Below are positions 53,340 to 62,600 of a stretch of DNA of 64,000 bases, one piece after another. Both the position numbers and the translations under genes were made by a program. The stretch comes from CALXVA01 sp944392465 (GTDB lineage Bacteria > Bacillota > Clostridia > TANB77 > CAG-508), in the NCBI GenBank assembly GCA_963931155.1, contig OZ006978.1:1633301-1697300 (forward strand). Direction: 5' to 3'. A model generated the notes under the pieces. It was not told the DNA's origin and ran no database searches. It worked only from the letters and a program-made list of their open reading frames with translations. Within the stretch, counting starts at the first letter, position 1, and every line of letters starts with the position of its first letter.

Positions 53340-54389
53340 TTGAATATACAAAGGAAACTATCTAAAATAGGAATTGAAAAGATAGAGGAATTAGATAAAA
53401 AAGATATAAATTACTTAGCACATTTTATGGCAAACTGTATGACACGTACTTTTCATGTTTTAGATGATTCATATAATGAAATATTAGCTAAGCTCTTAAA
53501 TTGTAAAATGTATTATGCAAAAATTACAGAAAATTTAGCAAAAGTTAATTATGTATATGAAGATGATTGTATATATATAGATGAAAATGTAAACATATAT
53601 GAGCCAAATGAACAATTATTTCATGAATTAATACATTATTTACAGGTCTTGAAAAAAAACAATGGAAAAATAAAACAAATAGGACTATGTGACTTTGGAG
53701 ACTTTTCCGTTAATGGACTCGGCTTAAATGAAGCACTAGTACAATACATGTCTGCCAAACTCATGAAAAAAGAAAAACAAACAGTAAATATTTTAGGATT
53801 AAATATAAAAACAATAAGTCCAGAAAGTTATCCAATACTTACGAATCTAATGGAGCAATTAATATATTTATTAGGAGAAGAACAAATAATTTTAGCTGGA
53901 ATTAATGTAAAAAATAACTTTGACGATTTATTTTATAACACATTTGAAGAAAAAGGAAATTATATAGTAAAAAATTTTGATAAAGTATTAGATTTAAAAA
54001 ATAATTTAATGGAAGCAAAAGAAGGTACGTATAAAAAGGAAACCGTGGAAAATATTGAGCAAACATTAAGAAATGTATATACAGATACTCAAAAAATACT
54101 AATGACTAAGTATTTTGATAAAATGGTTACAATGTTGACGTCAATAGAAGAGGTGGATTTTTATTCTGAAAAGTTTTTAAATTATAATAAATTATTAGGA
54201 TTAATAGAAATCAACAAATCAGAAGTGTTAGACTTTTATGAGGAATATAAAGAAAAAATAATGACTAAATTTGACAAGCAACTTATGAAAATAAGTAAAA
54301 ATAAAGGAAAAAATACTTTATCAATATACAATAATAGAGTAGGAAGAATGCTTAAAAAAATAATATCTCGCTTTAATATAAATAACTAA
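53340..54389 (+). CDS. Gluzincin-like metalloprotease domain protein
   Basis: A 349-residue soluble protein. LFHELIHYLQ (His95, Glu96, His99) is a HExxH zinc motif. GLNEALVQYMSA supplies a Glu at residue 131 as the probable third ligand, the gluzincin arrangement. The rest is helical. No signal peptide is present, so the substrate is presumably intracellular, or the protein may act as an immunity or processing factor. The start is TTG 53340: GGAGG at 53327-53331 is 8 bp upstream, whereas an in-frame TTG at 53325 lies on that site. The C-terminus is basic. No specific family recognised. Confidence 0.65.
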   Translation: MNIQRKLSKIGIEKIEELDKKDINYLAHFMANCMTRTFHVLDDSYNEILAKLLNCKMYYAKITENLAKVNYVYEDDCIYIDENVNIYEPNEQLFHELIHYLQVLKKNNGKIKQIGLCDFGDFSVNGLGLNEALVQYMSAKLMKKEKQTVNILGLNIKTISPESYPILTNLMEQLIYLLGEEQIILAGINVKNNFDDLFYNTFEEKGNYIVKNFDKVLDLKNNLMEAKEGTYKKETVENIEQTLRNVYTDTQKILMTKYFDKMVTMLTSIEEVDFYSEKFLNYNKLLGLIEINKSEVLDFYEEYKEKIMTKFDKQLMKISKNKGKNTLSIYNNRVGRMLKKIISRFNINN

Positions 54390-54399
54390 AAACGAGATA

Positions 54400-54747
54400 T
54401 TATAAAAATAATTTTAAAATATTTAAAACCAAAGTAGAAACAGCAACTTTAAAAGAAAGCCTTAGAGATGTAAAAATACTATTTTTAATAATTGAAACAT
54501 TATAATTCTTACGAACAGTCAAAGCTAAGCAATTAGTTTCGGCTGTTTCTTTTTGTTCTGATGCTGTTTCTGTATTAGAACTTAAAGTTTCTTCACTATT
54601 AAAGGTATTTTCAGCAACTTTTTTATCTTCAATAGACATATCTTCAACTGCAACTTCATCATTAACTATTTGACAATCATTATCTATTAAATTATCATCA
54701 TATGCTTCTTGATTTTCAGTAATTAATTCATTTTCATTAGTGACCAT
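54400..54747 (-). CDS. Acidic hypothetical protein with hydrophobic C-terminus
   Basis: A 115-residue protein. The first 70 residues are very acidic (ENELITENQEAYDDNLIDND; EDMSIEDKK), and the end is hydrophobic (LSFKVAVSTLVLNILKLFL), perhaps a tail anchor. GAAAGGAAACG precedes the start. It converges on the protease gene, and their ends share a hairpin (ATAATATCTCG with CGAGATATTAT, 54360-54403). Function unknown. Confidence 0.5.
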   Translation of the reverse strand: MVTNENELITENQEAYDDNLIDNDCQIVNDEVAVEDMSIEDKKVAENTFNSEETLSSNTETASEQKETAETNCLALTVRKNYNVSIIKNSIFTSLRLSFKVAVSTLVLNILKLFL

Positions 54748-54825
54748 ATTCCGTTTCCTTTCCTTGTATTTAATTAAAGTATATCATTAAATTTATTTTT
54801 AGTAAATAAAAAGTGATAAAAATGA

Positions 54826-54849
54826 GCAAAACTTTGATAATATAAACCA
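54826..54849 (+). repeat. 24-bp direct repeat, left copy
   Basis: GCAAAACTTTGATAATATAA followed by ACCA. The right copy at 56144-56167 differs at one base. The pair bounds about 1.3 kb of AT-rich sequence and a RhuM remnant. It could be an attachment or target duplication. The 54748-55084 interval holds no other feature that I can see. Confidence 0.7.
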
Positions 54850-55084
54850 AAAATTATATATATTTTTTGAATATGTATAATTTTTTAGATTTTTTATACA
54901 TATTTATTTAATCTCTCGTATAAATTGCAAAATACAATATATTTTAAATTAAATTCTTTAATTAAGTTGACATTTAATATAAAATATCATAAAACACGAA
55001 CAATAGTTCATGTAATAATAAAAGAGATAATATATGAAGAATAAAAATTGTAAGAACTAAATTTTATATAAAGGATGTGTTCTT

Positions 55085-55235
55085 ATGGAAGAAAAGAAGA
55101 ATGAAATTATTTTATTTGAAAATCAATGAACATATTAAAAACATTTACAAGGAAGGTGAATTATTAGAAAACGAAAGTATGACTAAATTCGGAAATTCCG
55201 AATTTTCTGATAAGCCAACCAATATAAATCAATAG
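55085..55235 (+). pseudogene. RhuM-family remnant
   Basis: ATG 55085, after AAAGGATG, reads MEEKKNEIILFENQ and then stops. This is the typical start of RhuM/virulence-type proteins. The other frame from 55101 reads INEHIKNIYKEGELLENE, then KFGNSEFSDKPTN and stops, matching the RhuM core (HI-x-NI-x-KEGEL, FG-S-EFS-x-KPTN). The part between, which includes a helix-turn-helix segment, is deleted, and the C-terminus is missing. It is a clear decayed gene. Unlike the CGG cases, the break is a deletion and no CGG codon is involved. RhuM proteins are common on mobile elements. Confidence 0.7.
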
Positions 55236-56314
55236 GGAGTAGGGGAATAGGCAATATTTTATATTTATATAAGAGAAAAAAACAAATAAATTAAAATTAG
55301 AAAAGTTTTAATAAGATAAAATAATTTTAAAAAATAATAATTCCAAATTATTAAAATACATAAATTTTAGAATATTGAAAATGAAACTTATAATAATTCT
55401 TAAATAATTATAAATTTTAAATATTATTTAAAACGAACATTTGTTATAATTAAAAAATTAGTTGAAAAATGTCTTTTAAATAAAAAATAATTTATAAGTA
55501 ATAACCATTATTTATAAAAATAATAAAATTTAATTATTTCAAAAAAAATATTTATTATTAGTTATAAGCTCTAAAATCAATTTTAAGACATTTTAATATT
55601 TAAAATGATAAATTTATTCATCATAAAATATATAATAAGTGTAAACAGAATATTATTGATTAATTGTTTAGATTTATAACTATTTTATAAATTAATTTAG
55701 TAAAATAGTAAAAAACACATAAAAATATACTAATATTTAATTTAGTGAAAAATGCCTAAAAATATGACGCACGAGAATCGATTTTAAGCCGTTTCTATTT
55801 TTTAGACATATAGTTTGTTGTCTGTAAAATAAGGGTATTTTGCAATAAACGGCTAAAATCATTTTTAAGGCGTTTTTTATAAAAAGATAACAAGTTATAT
55901 GATAAAAAAGTATAACTAATTTTATTATGCAAAATAAAAATATAAAAGTAACAATGAAATTATATTATAAACAAACAAATAATTAATTATTGAGGAATGT
56001 ATAACCGAATAATAAATATTATATAGAATATTGAATAAAAGTAAATAATCTAAAGAATATAAATGACTAAAAGCTAGTAATATAAAGGGTTTTAAAAGGC
56101 ATCAGTATATGGTGTCTATTGTTTTACCCCTATACCTTATTGCGCAAAACTTTGATAATACAAACCACCTTATAGGTTTAATTTTATCATAAAATTATAA
56201 AAACACAAAAAAATAATGCAGTTATTGAAATAATATCTAACAGACAAAGTTAATTTAGAAATGAGTTAGCTTTTTTTTATTGCCTCTAAAAATAATTTTA
56301 AGGAGGTAAATTAG
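55236..56314. other. Long AT-rich non-coding region with repeated palindromic motifs
   Basis: No gene is seen in about 1.1 kb. Three direct copies of a motif close to AATC-A/G-A/T-TTTTAAG-x-C lie at 55576, 55776 and 55858. The first forms a loose inverted pair with AAAAATGTCTT (55465), and the second (AAGCCGTTT) with AAACGGCT (55847). Such spaced motifs upstream of parA/parB could form a replication origin or partition (parS-like) site. This is inference from position and repetition. Confidence 0.5.
56144..56167 (+). repeat. 24-bp direct repeat, right copy
   Basis: GCAAAACTTTGATAATACAA followed by ACCA; one base differs from the left copy at 54826-54849. It lies 148 bp before the first gene of the parA/parB operon. 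Confidence 0.7.
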
Positions 56315-56926
56315 ATGAAAAAAACAATTTATGATTTTGAAAGAAAATACGAAGTGCAAGATGAACTATTAAATGAGGGAGCTTTAGAAGGACTTGATGA
56401 AAGAACATTGCACGAAACAATAAAAGCAATGCTAATAAATACAATAAAGGATTGTATTAAATATGAAAATTATATGGATCCTGATATGGATGAAATAAGA
56501 AATATCTTATTTAAAGAAAATAAAACAGAAGAAGATATGAGAAAAATAAAAATGGCACAGGATAGATTAAGGAACTCATTACATTTTTCAAAAATTACAG
56601 AGGGAAGTCTATATACTTTATTATATGAAATGTTATCAAGTGATTATATAAAACAATGCTTCAAACAAGATATACCAAGACTATATGAAAATTTATATTA
56701 TATGGTAGATATGGAAACAGAAATCGCAGAAAGCTTAACATTTATATTTGCAGAACTTTATGAAGCACCAAGCTATAAGGAAATATGCAGAATTATAAAT
56801 GAAAATATTGAAGATTTTATATATAATGCTGAAGAATATATAGACGATATACAAAGACATGATTTATATGACCAATTTGTAGAGTTTAGAGATAAAATTA
56901 AAGAAAAGGAGAATGTAAATGAGTAA
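56315..56926 (+). CDS. Hypothetical helical protein, first gene of the par operon
   Basis: A 203-residue acidic, helical protein with no recognised family (DERTLHETIKAMLINTIKD; YNAEEYIDDIQRHDLYDQF). AATTTTAAGGAGGTAAAT precedes the ATG. It overlaps parA by 8 bp, so translation is coupled. It could be a partition accessory or replication-control protein, as genes in this position often are. That is inference from position only. Confidence 0.65.
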   Translation: MKKTIYDFERKYEVQDELLNEGALEGLDERTLHETIKAMLINTIKDCIKYENYMDPDMDEIRNILFKENKTEEDMRKIKMAQDRLRNSLHFSKITEGSLYTLLYEMLSSDYIKQCFKQDIPRLYENLYYMVDMETEIAESLTFIFAELYEAPSYKEICRIINENIEDFIYNAEEYIDDIQRHDLYDQFVEFRDKIKEKENVNE

Positions 56927-57737
56927 AATTATAGCAATAGCAAATCAAAAAGGTGGAGTTGGAAAAACAACTACCACTTTTTCTTTAGGTGTTGCTCTTA
57001 GTCAGTTAGGTAAAAAAGTTTTACTTATTGATGCAGATCCTCAAGGAGATCTTACAACTTGTATGGGATACTATAATCAAGAAGAATTGCAAAATACCAT
57101 TGGTACACTTATGTATGATACTATATGCGATAATGAAGTTAGAGCAGAAGATAGTATATTGCATCATAAAGAAGGAATAGACCTAATTCCTTCTAATCTT
57201 GATTTATCAGCAATAGAATTTTCGCTAGTTAATGCTATGAGTAGAGAGTTTACTCTTAAAAATTCTATAAGAGATATAAAAGATAATTATGATTATATTC
57301 TTATTGATTGTATGCCTAGTTTAGGAATGATAACTATAAATGCTTTATCTTGTAGTGATAAAATTATAATACCTGTGCAAGGAGAGTATTTAGCAGCAAA
57401 AGGTATGGGACATTTATTAAAGACAGTCAATAGAATTCATAAGCAAATAAACCCAGACTTAAAAATAGGTGGAGTATTACTTACTCTTGTAGATAAAAGA
57501 ACTAACTTATCAAAAGAAGTTAGGAATACTATAAATGAAAATTATGGACAAGTTGTAAAAATATATAATACAGAGATTCCAAAAGCAGTAAATACTGCGA
57601 AATCTACTTCAACAGGTAAGAGTATTTTTGAGTTTGACAAAAACAGTCCAGTTGCTGAAGCATATAAGAAATTTGCAAAGGAGGTTTTAGAGAATGAAAG
57701 ATCAAGAGTCAAAAATGAAACTTCCAAAATTAGATGA
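56919..57737 (+). CDS. parA: ParA-family partition ATPase
   Basis: A 272-residue P-loop ATPase of the Soj/ParA type with the deviant Walker A KGGVGKTTT (11-19). DADPQGDLTT, YILIDCMPSLGMIT and PVQGEYLAAKGM complete the family pattern. There is no N-terminal helix-turn-helix, so it is the short form. It moves DNA or DNA-bound cargo together with ParB. AAAGGAGAATGTAA precedes the ATG. parB starts inside its 3' end (44 bp overlap). It is more likely a plasmid or integrative-element system than the main chromosomal one, given the neighbours. Confidence 0.95.
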   Translation: MSKIIAIANQKGGVGKTTTTFSLGVALSQLGKKVLLIDADPQGDLTTCMGYYNQEELQNTIGTLMYDTICDNEVRAEDSILHHKEGIDLIPSNLDLSAIEFSLVNAMSREFTLKNSIRDIKDNYDYILIDCMPSLGMITINALSCSDKIIIPVQGEYLAAKGMGHLLKTVNRIHKQINPDLKIGGVLLTLVDKRTNLSKEVRNTINENYGQVVKIYNTEIPKAVNTAKSTSTGKSIFEFDKNSPVAEAYKKFAKEVLENERSRVKNETSKIR

Positions 57738-58644
57738 TTTATTTAGTAATCAAGCTCAAAGAGATTATGAAAAAGCTGAAAAAGTAGAAGAAATTGAAGT
57801 AAGTAAAATAACAGACTTTCCAAATCACCCTTTTAAAGTGCAAGATGACGATAAAATGGATGAAATGGTAAAGAGTGTAAAACAATATGGTGTAATACTA
57901 CCTGTAATCGTTAGACCAAAAGAAGATGGAACTTATGAAATGATTTCTGGTCATAGAAGAAAAAGAGCTTGTGAAATTGCTGGAATAAAACAAATAAGGT
58001 GTATAGTTAAAGATTTATCAGATGATGAAGCAGTAATTCTAATGGTAGACAGCAATATACAAAGAGAGGAAATATTGCCAAGTGAAAAAGCATTTGCATA
58101 TAAGATGAAACTTGAAGCATTAAATCATCAAGGTAAAAAAATAGAATTAGAAGAAGATACAACTTCGACACCAGTGGTGTCAAAGTTAAGAACTAATGAA
58201 ATATTAGGTAATGAGGTTGGAGAAAGTAGAGAAAATATTAGAAGATATATTCGTCTTACTTATCTAATTCCAGAATTATTAGAACAAGTAGATTTAAAAA
58301 GAATTGCTTTTAGACCAGCAGTAGAACTTTCTTATTTAAGTGAAGAAAACCAATATGTAGTACAAAATATTTTTGAATTTGATGAAGTTACACCGTCATT
58401 AAGTCAAGCGATAAGATTAAAGAAACTTGAGCAAGAGGGACACTTAACAGAAGAAAAAATAGAAGAAATAATGCAACAAGAAAAGCCTAATCAAAAAGAA
58501 TTTATAAAGATACACAATGAAAGAATAGAAAAATATATACCAACAAAAATTAAAGAATCTGGTAAGGTAGAAGATTTTATTATTCAATGCGTAGAAGAAC
58601 ATAATAAAAGAGAAAAACTAAGACAAGAAAGAAATTCTAGATAA
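57694..58644 (+). CDS. parB: ParB/Spo0J-family partition protein
   Basis: A 316-residue protein. The N-terminal CTP-binding fold includes ISDFPNHPF-like ITDFPNHPFKVQ, VKQYGVILPVIVRP and the GxRR motif in MISGHRRKRACEIAG. DSNIQREEILPSEKAFAYK and the following region, with GESRENIRRYIRLTYL, contain the DNA-binding helix-turn-helix. The C-terminus is basic and probably dimerises. GGAGG sits 10 bp before ATG 57694, inside parA. It should load on a parS site; candidate repeats lie both upstream (55.5-55.9 kb) and just after this gene (58645-58690). Confidence 0.94.
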   Translation: MKDQESKMKLPKLDDLFSNQAQRDYEKAEKVEEIEVSKITDFPNHPFKVQDDDKMDEMVKSVKQYGVILPVIVRPKEDGTYEMISGHRRKRACEIAGIKQIRCIVKDLSDDEAVILMVDSNIQREEILPSEKAFAYKMKLEALNHQGKKIELEEDTTSTPVVSKLRTNEILGNEVGESRENIRRYIRLTYLIPELLEQVDLKRIAFRPAVELSYLSEENQYVVQNIFEFDEVTPSLSQAIRLKKLEQEGHLTEEKIEEIMQQEKPNQKEFIKIHNERIEKYIPTKIKESGKVEDFIIQCVEEHNKREKLRQERNSR

Positions 58645-58690
58645 TGTGTGTGAACATATAAAGTAAAACAATATATTTTGTGTGTGAACA
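58645..58690 (+). repeat. Paired TGTGTGTGAACA repeats after parB
   Basis: TGTGTGTGAACA occurs at 58645-58656 and 58679-58690, with 22 bp between copies (34-bp period, about three helical turns). The second copy is followed by CATT and partly mirrors itself (TGTG-TGAA-CACA). It could be a regulatory or partition protein site. Confidence 0.5.
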
Positions 58691-58849
58691 CATTACAAAG
58701 TTTTCCCTTACAATCCCTTTCAAACACATGCTATATTACAAACTAAAAGAATATATTTATTTTTTAATAATTTAAAATTAAATATATATTTATACACTTG
58801 AGTTTTAATTTAAGAGCAGTATAATTAAAGCAAAAGGAGATGGATAAGT

Positions 58850-59560
58850 ATGATAAAGAAAAAAATAATAATTTTAATAATAGCTCTAATAATTGCGTTA
58901 GTTGTAATAGCTTTAATAATAAATCAAGTTATAAATACACAAAGTAAAAGTAATACAGATGTAAAGAATGAGGTTGTAAATGAAATAAATAATACAAATG
59001 AGATTCAAGAAACATCTGAAAATGTCATAGAAAACACCAATATAGTTCAAGAAAAAAATATAATAGAGAATACTCAAGAAACTCAAGAGTTGAGTAAAGA
59101 AAATGCAATAGAAGAAAAAAACATACAAAAAAATATAAAAGATGAACAAAAGAATGTTACTAAAAATACTCAAGGAAAAGCAACTGAGAGTCCAAAACAA
59201 ACTGAAATAAAAGAGACTGCTCAAGCGACAGAAAAAATTACTACTACAAATACAAAGAATGAAAACAAAGAAAAAAAACAAGAACAAACCATACAAGAAA
59301 ATAAAAAAGAAAGTATAGTACAAGGAAAGCCGAAATGCTCAGATACAAAGCACGGAATAGTTGCTGGTAATTCTAATAAATGGTTTGACAGTTATGAAGA
59401 AGCAGACTCATTTTATAATGCTGAAATAGAAAAATGGGGTAAGCAATGGGAAAATGGAGAAATAGACAAAGATGAATATCTTAAAAAATGCCCATCAGGA
59501 TATGAGGTTTGGACTTGCCCACTATGTCAAAAGTGGACACTAAATTTTTATTATAGATAA
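58850..59560 (+). CDS. Anchored low-complexity protein with C-terminal Cys motif
   Basis: A 236-residue protein. It has an N-terminal membrane helix (IIILIIALIIALVVIALII), a middle of about 130 residues rich in Asn, Glu, Lys and Thr, and a compact C-terminal domain (GKPKCSDTKHGIVAGNSNKW, then KKCPSGYEVWTCPLCQKW) with four Cys and a His that could bind zinc. The domain resembles small surface or relaxase-adjacent domains, but no family is recalled. AAAGGAGATGGATAAGT precedes the ATG. It is located between parB and the adhesin. Confidence 0.6.
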   Translation: MIKKKIIILIIALIIALVVIALIINQVINTQSKSNTDVKNEVVNEINNTNEIQETSENVIENTNIVQEKNIIENTQETQELSKENAIEEKNIQKNIKDEQKNVTKNTQGKATESPKQTEIKETAQATEKITTTNTKNENKEKKQEQTIQENKKESIVQGKPKCSDTKHGIVAGNSNKWFDSYEEADSFYNAEIEKWGKQWENGEIDKDEYLKKCPSGYEVWTCPLCQKWTLNFYYR

Positions 59561-59578
59561 TTTATAAAAATATAATTT

Positions 59579-59607
59579 GAACAAGTATTATGCTTGTTCT
59601 TTTTTTG
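59579..59607 (+). terminator. Terminator before the SpaA adhesin
   Basis: GAACAAG (59579-59585) pairs with CTTGTTC (59593-59599), followed by seven T. The adhesin ribosome binding site AAAGGAGG follows at once. Confidence 0.85.
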
Positions 59608-59626
59608 GTTAAAGGAGGAAATTTTA

Positions 59627-62600
59627 ATGTTGAAAATTAAGAAAACAAATAAGTATAAAAAAATAGTTTCAATTATATTTATACTAATAACTTTATTAAG
59701 CACAATGCAACCTATCATTTTTGCAGTTTCAAGTTCTGGAACAGGGCAATGGGTTTCAGGACAATGGGATACTCAAATTTTTACAACAGAAAATAATACA
59801 AGTGTAGGAATATTATTAAGAAGATTAGTAAATTATACAACTGGAGAAAGACTTACAGTGTTCTGTGTAGAGCACCGGAGTAGATTCACCAACTGGAACA
59901 ATAGAAACAGCAGAACACTCTGTTCCAACAAATCCTAAAATGCGAGATGCTTGTAAAGTCGCATACTTCGGCTGGTATGAAAAATACGGAGATTATGTGA
60001 TCGACGGTGGAACAATGGCTGAATCTATGAATGAAAGAAAAATGGATTATGTTTTTACTCAACAAATGATATGGGAAGTATTAGGTCAAAGTAATGCTAA
60101 ATTTAAAGATTCAAGCATTCAAAAAGACTATGTTTCTTTTAAGGCAGAAATAAATAAAAAAATTGCAAATATGAAACTACAACCAAGTTTTATAGATGAT
60201 ACAATAACAATAACTGCTGGAGAAACAAAGACTATTACAGATACGAATAATGTATTAAAAGATTATGTTAGTTTTGATAAAACCGTAGATGGAATAAGAA
60301 TACAACATAGTAAAGGACAAAATACAATGAAGATAACAGTAAGTGAGAATTGTACGCAAGAAACTTATAGAATATCTGAAAGCACAATGAAAAACTGGGG
60401 AATTATAAAAGAAGAATCAGAAAATCACGATACCACAGTTTATTTTACATTTGAAGAAGGAGTGCAAAATCAATTATATGCTTTAAATTATAATGATCCA
60501 GTATCAATGTTGTTAGATCTAAAAATAGATAGCTTTGGAAAATTAGAACTTTCAAAATTAAATACAGAAGGAGATTTAATTTCTGGATCTGTATTTAATG
60601 TTACTGGACCAGACGGATATGATGAAGATGTAACAGTAACAAATGGAAGAATAACATTAGATAAATTAAAGAAAGGTACTTATACAATAAAAGAAATATC
60701 TGCACCTTATGGTTATTTATTAGATACAAAAGCATATAATGTGGAAGTCAAAGTAAATCAAACAGCTACACAAGCAGTAGTTAATACAGAGCCTACTGGA
60801 ACATTCACATTAATTAAAAAGAATTCAGATAAATCAGCTAATTTAAAAGGAGCTGAATATAGAATATGGAATTCTACTTATGATAAAACATTCACAACAA
60901 ATGATAATGGAGAAATAAAAGTTGAAGGACTAAAACTTGGTAAATACAATTATCAAGAAACTAAAGCACCAGATGGTTATTTAATAGATAATACTGTATA
61001 TTCTTTTGAATTAAAATATAAAGACCAAAACACATCAGTTGTTTATGCTTCAGCAGAAAGAACTGATGAAGAACCAACTGGAAGTATATCAATAATTAAG
61101 AAAGATGTTGAAACAGGTTCAACTCCTCAAGGAGATGCAGTTTTTAAAGGTGCAGTATATAAAGTTTATGCAAAAGAAGATATATACAATAAAGCAAAAA
61201 CTAAAAAATTCTATTCTAATGGAGATTTAGTTGCAACTAGAACTATGAATGAAAAAGGAACAACAGAAGACATAATAAATCTTCCATTAGGAAAATATGT
61301 AGTAAAAGAAGAAGTCGCACCAAAAGGATATATGTTAGACACCAAAGAATATGATGTTACATTATCATATAAAGATCAACATGAAGAAGTAATCTCTAAT
61401 ACTACAACAAGCTTAGAAAAAGTAAAAGAGATGGGACTTCATATCTTTAAATCTGGCATTAAAGAAAATTCAGGAGTAACTCCTGGTTTAGCAGGTGCAG
61501 AATTTACAATAAAATTAAATTCATCAGTAGAAAAAGCATATGAGCAAGGTTATACTTATGAAGAAATATGGAATGGAATTGATGAAAATGGAAATCAAGT
61601 AAAAGTCGATAGTAAAAGAGTTGCAGCAGCACAAGTCATTGCACCAACAATTGAAACAATAGTAACAGATGAAAACGGAGATGCATATACACAAAATAAA
61701 TTACCTTATGGCAAATATATCGTAAAAGAAACAGTAACTCCAGAAGATTATGAAACATCAGTTGACTTTACATTCTCTATAACCGATGATGAATCAGAAG
61801 TTGAAGAAATAGCAAAGAAAACAAAACATATAGTAGTAAATAATGAACAATTAGAAACTTATATTAAACTAATAAAGAAAGATCAAAAGACAGGAAAAGC
61901 TGTCACATTAAATTCTACAACTTTTGAGATAAGGGCAACAAATGATATATACGACAGAGCAACAAACAAGATATTATTCAAAAAAGGAGAGACAATATCT
62001 CAAAAAGTTGGAAGTACAACATATACATCTTTTACAACAAATGCAGATAATATTGTAGTTCCAGATAATTCATATAATTCTGAAAATGATAATAAGGCAG
62101 AAGTTACAACTCCTTTAAAATTACCAGTAGGAAGTTATGAAATAACAGAGATAAAAGTTCCAGAAGGTTTCTTACAATTAGATGCACCAGTTACATTTGA
62201 AATTAAGAATATAAAAGATTATGATACAGATCAAGATGGAGATTTTATCAAAGAAATAGTCATAAATAATGAGCAACCAACAGGAACAATTAACTTGGAT
62301 AAAACTATTGCTATTAGAGATGATGTAGATACATCATTAGTAGATATATCAGATTTATCTGGTATAGAATTCAAACTAACATCTAAAGAAGATATAATTG
62401 ATAAAGCAGATGGAAGCATAATCTATGAAAATGGACAAGAAATTAAAGTTTATAATTTAAATAAAGATGGAAAATTAACAATTAAAGACTTACCAATGGG
62501 AACTTATGAAATTGAAGAAATAAAAACTTTAGATGGTCTAGTATTAAATACAACAAAATATGAAGTCAAATTTGAACAAAAAGATTTAACAACAAAAGTT

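Noticed and set aside
55085..55235. RhuM relic as a fifth CGG frameshift gene
   Set aside because: It has an internal deletion and a lost C-terminus, and no CGG codon at the break.
11321..59878. Simple reassignment of CGG to another amino acid, without frameshift
   Set aside because: Any three-base reading of CGG leaves all four genes out of frame, so reassignment alone cannot restore them.
11318..59880. Classical P-site +1 slippage
   Set aside because: The preceding codons (ACT, TCT, GAG, CAC) cannot re-pair well one base later, so re-pairing in the P site is unlikely. Out-of-frame A-site entry or quadruplet reading fits better.
11318..59880. Homopolymer sequencing errors as the cause of the breaks
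   Set aside because: None of the four sites lies in a homopolymer longer than two bases. A different systematic error before GG remains possible and is kept as the main alternative.
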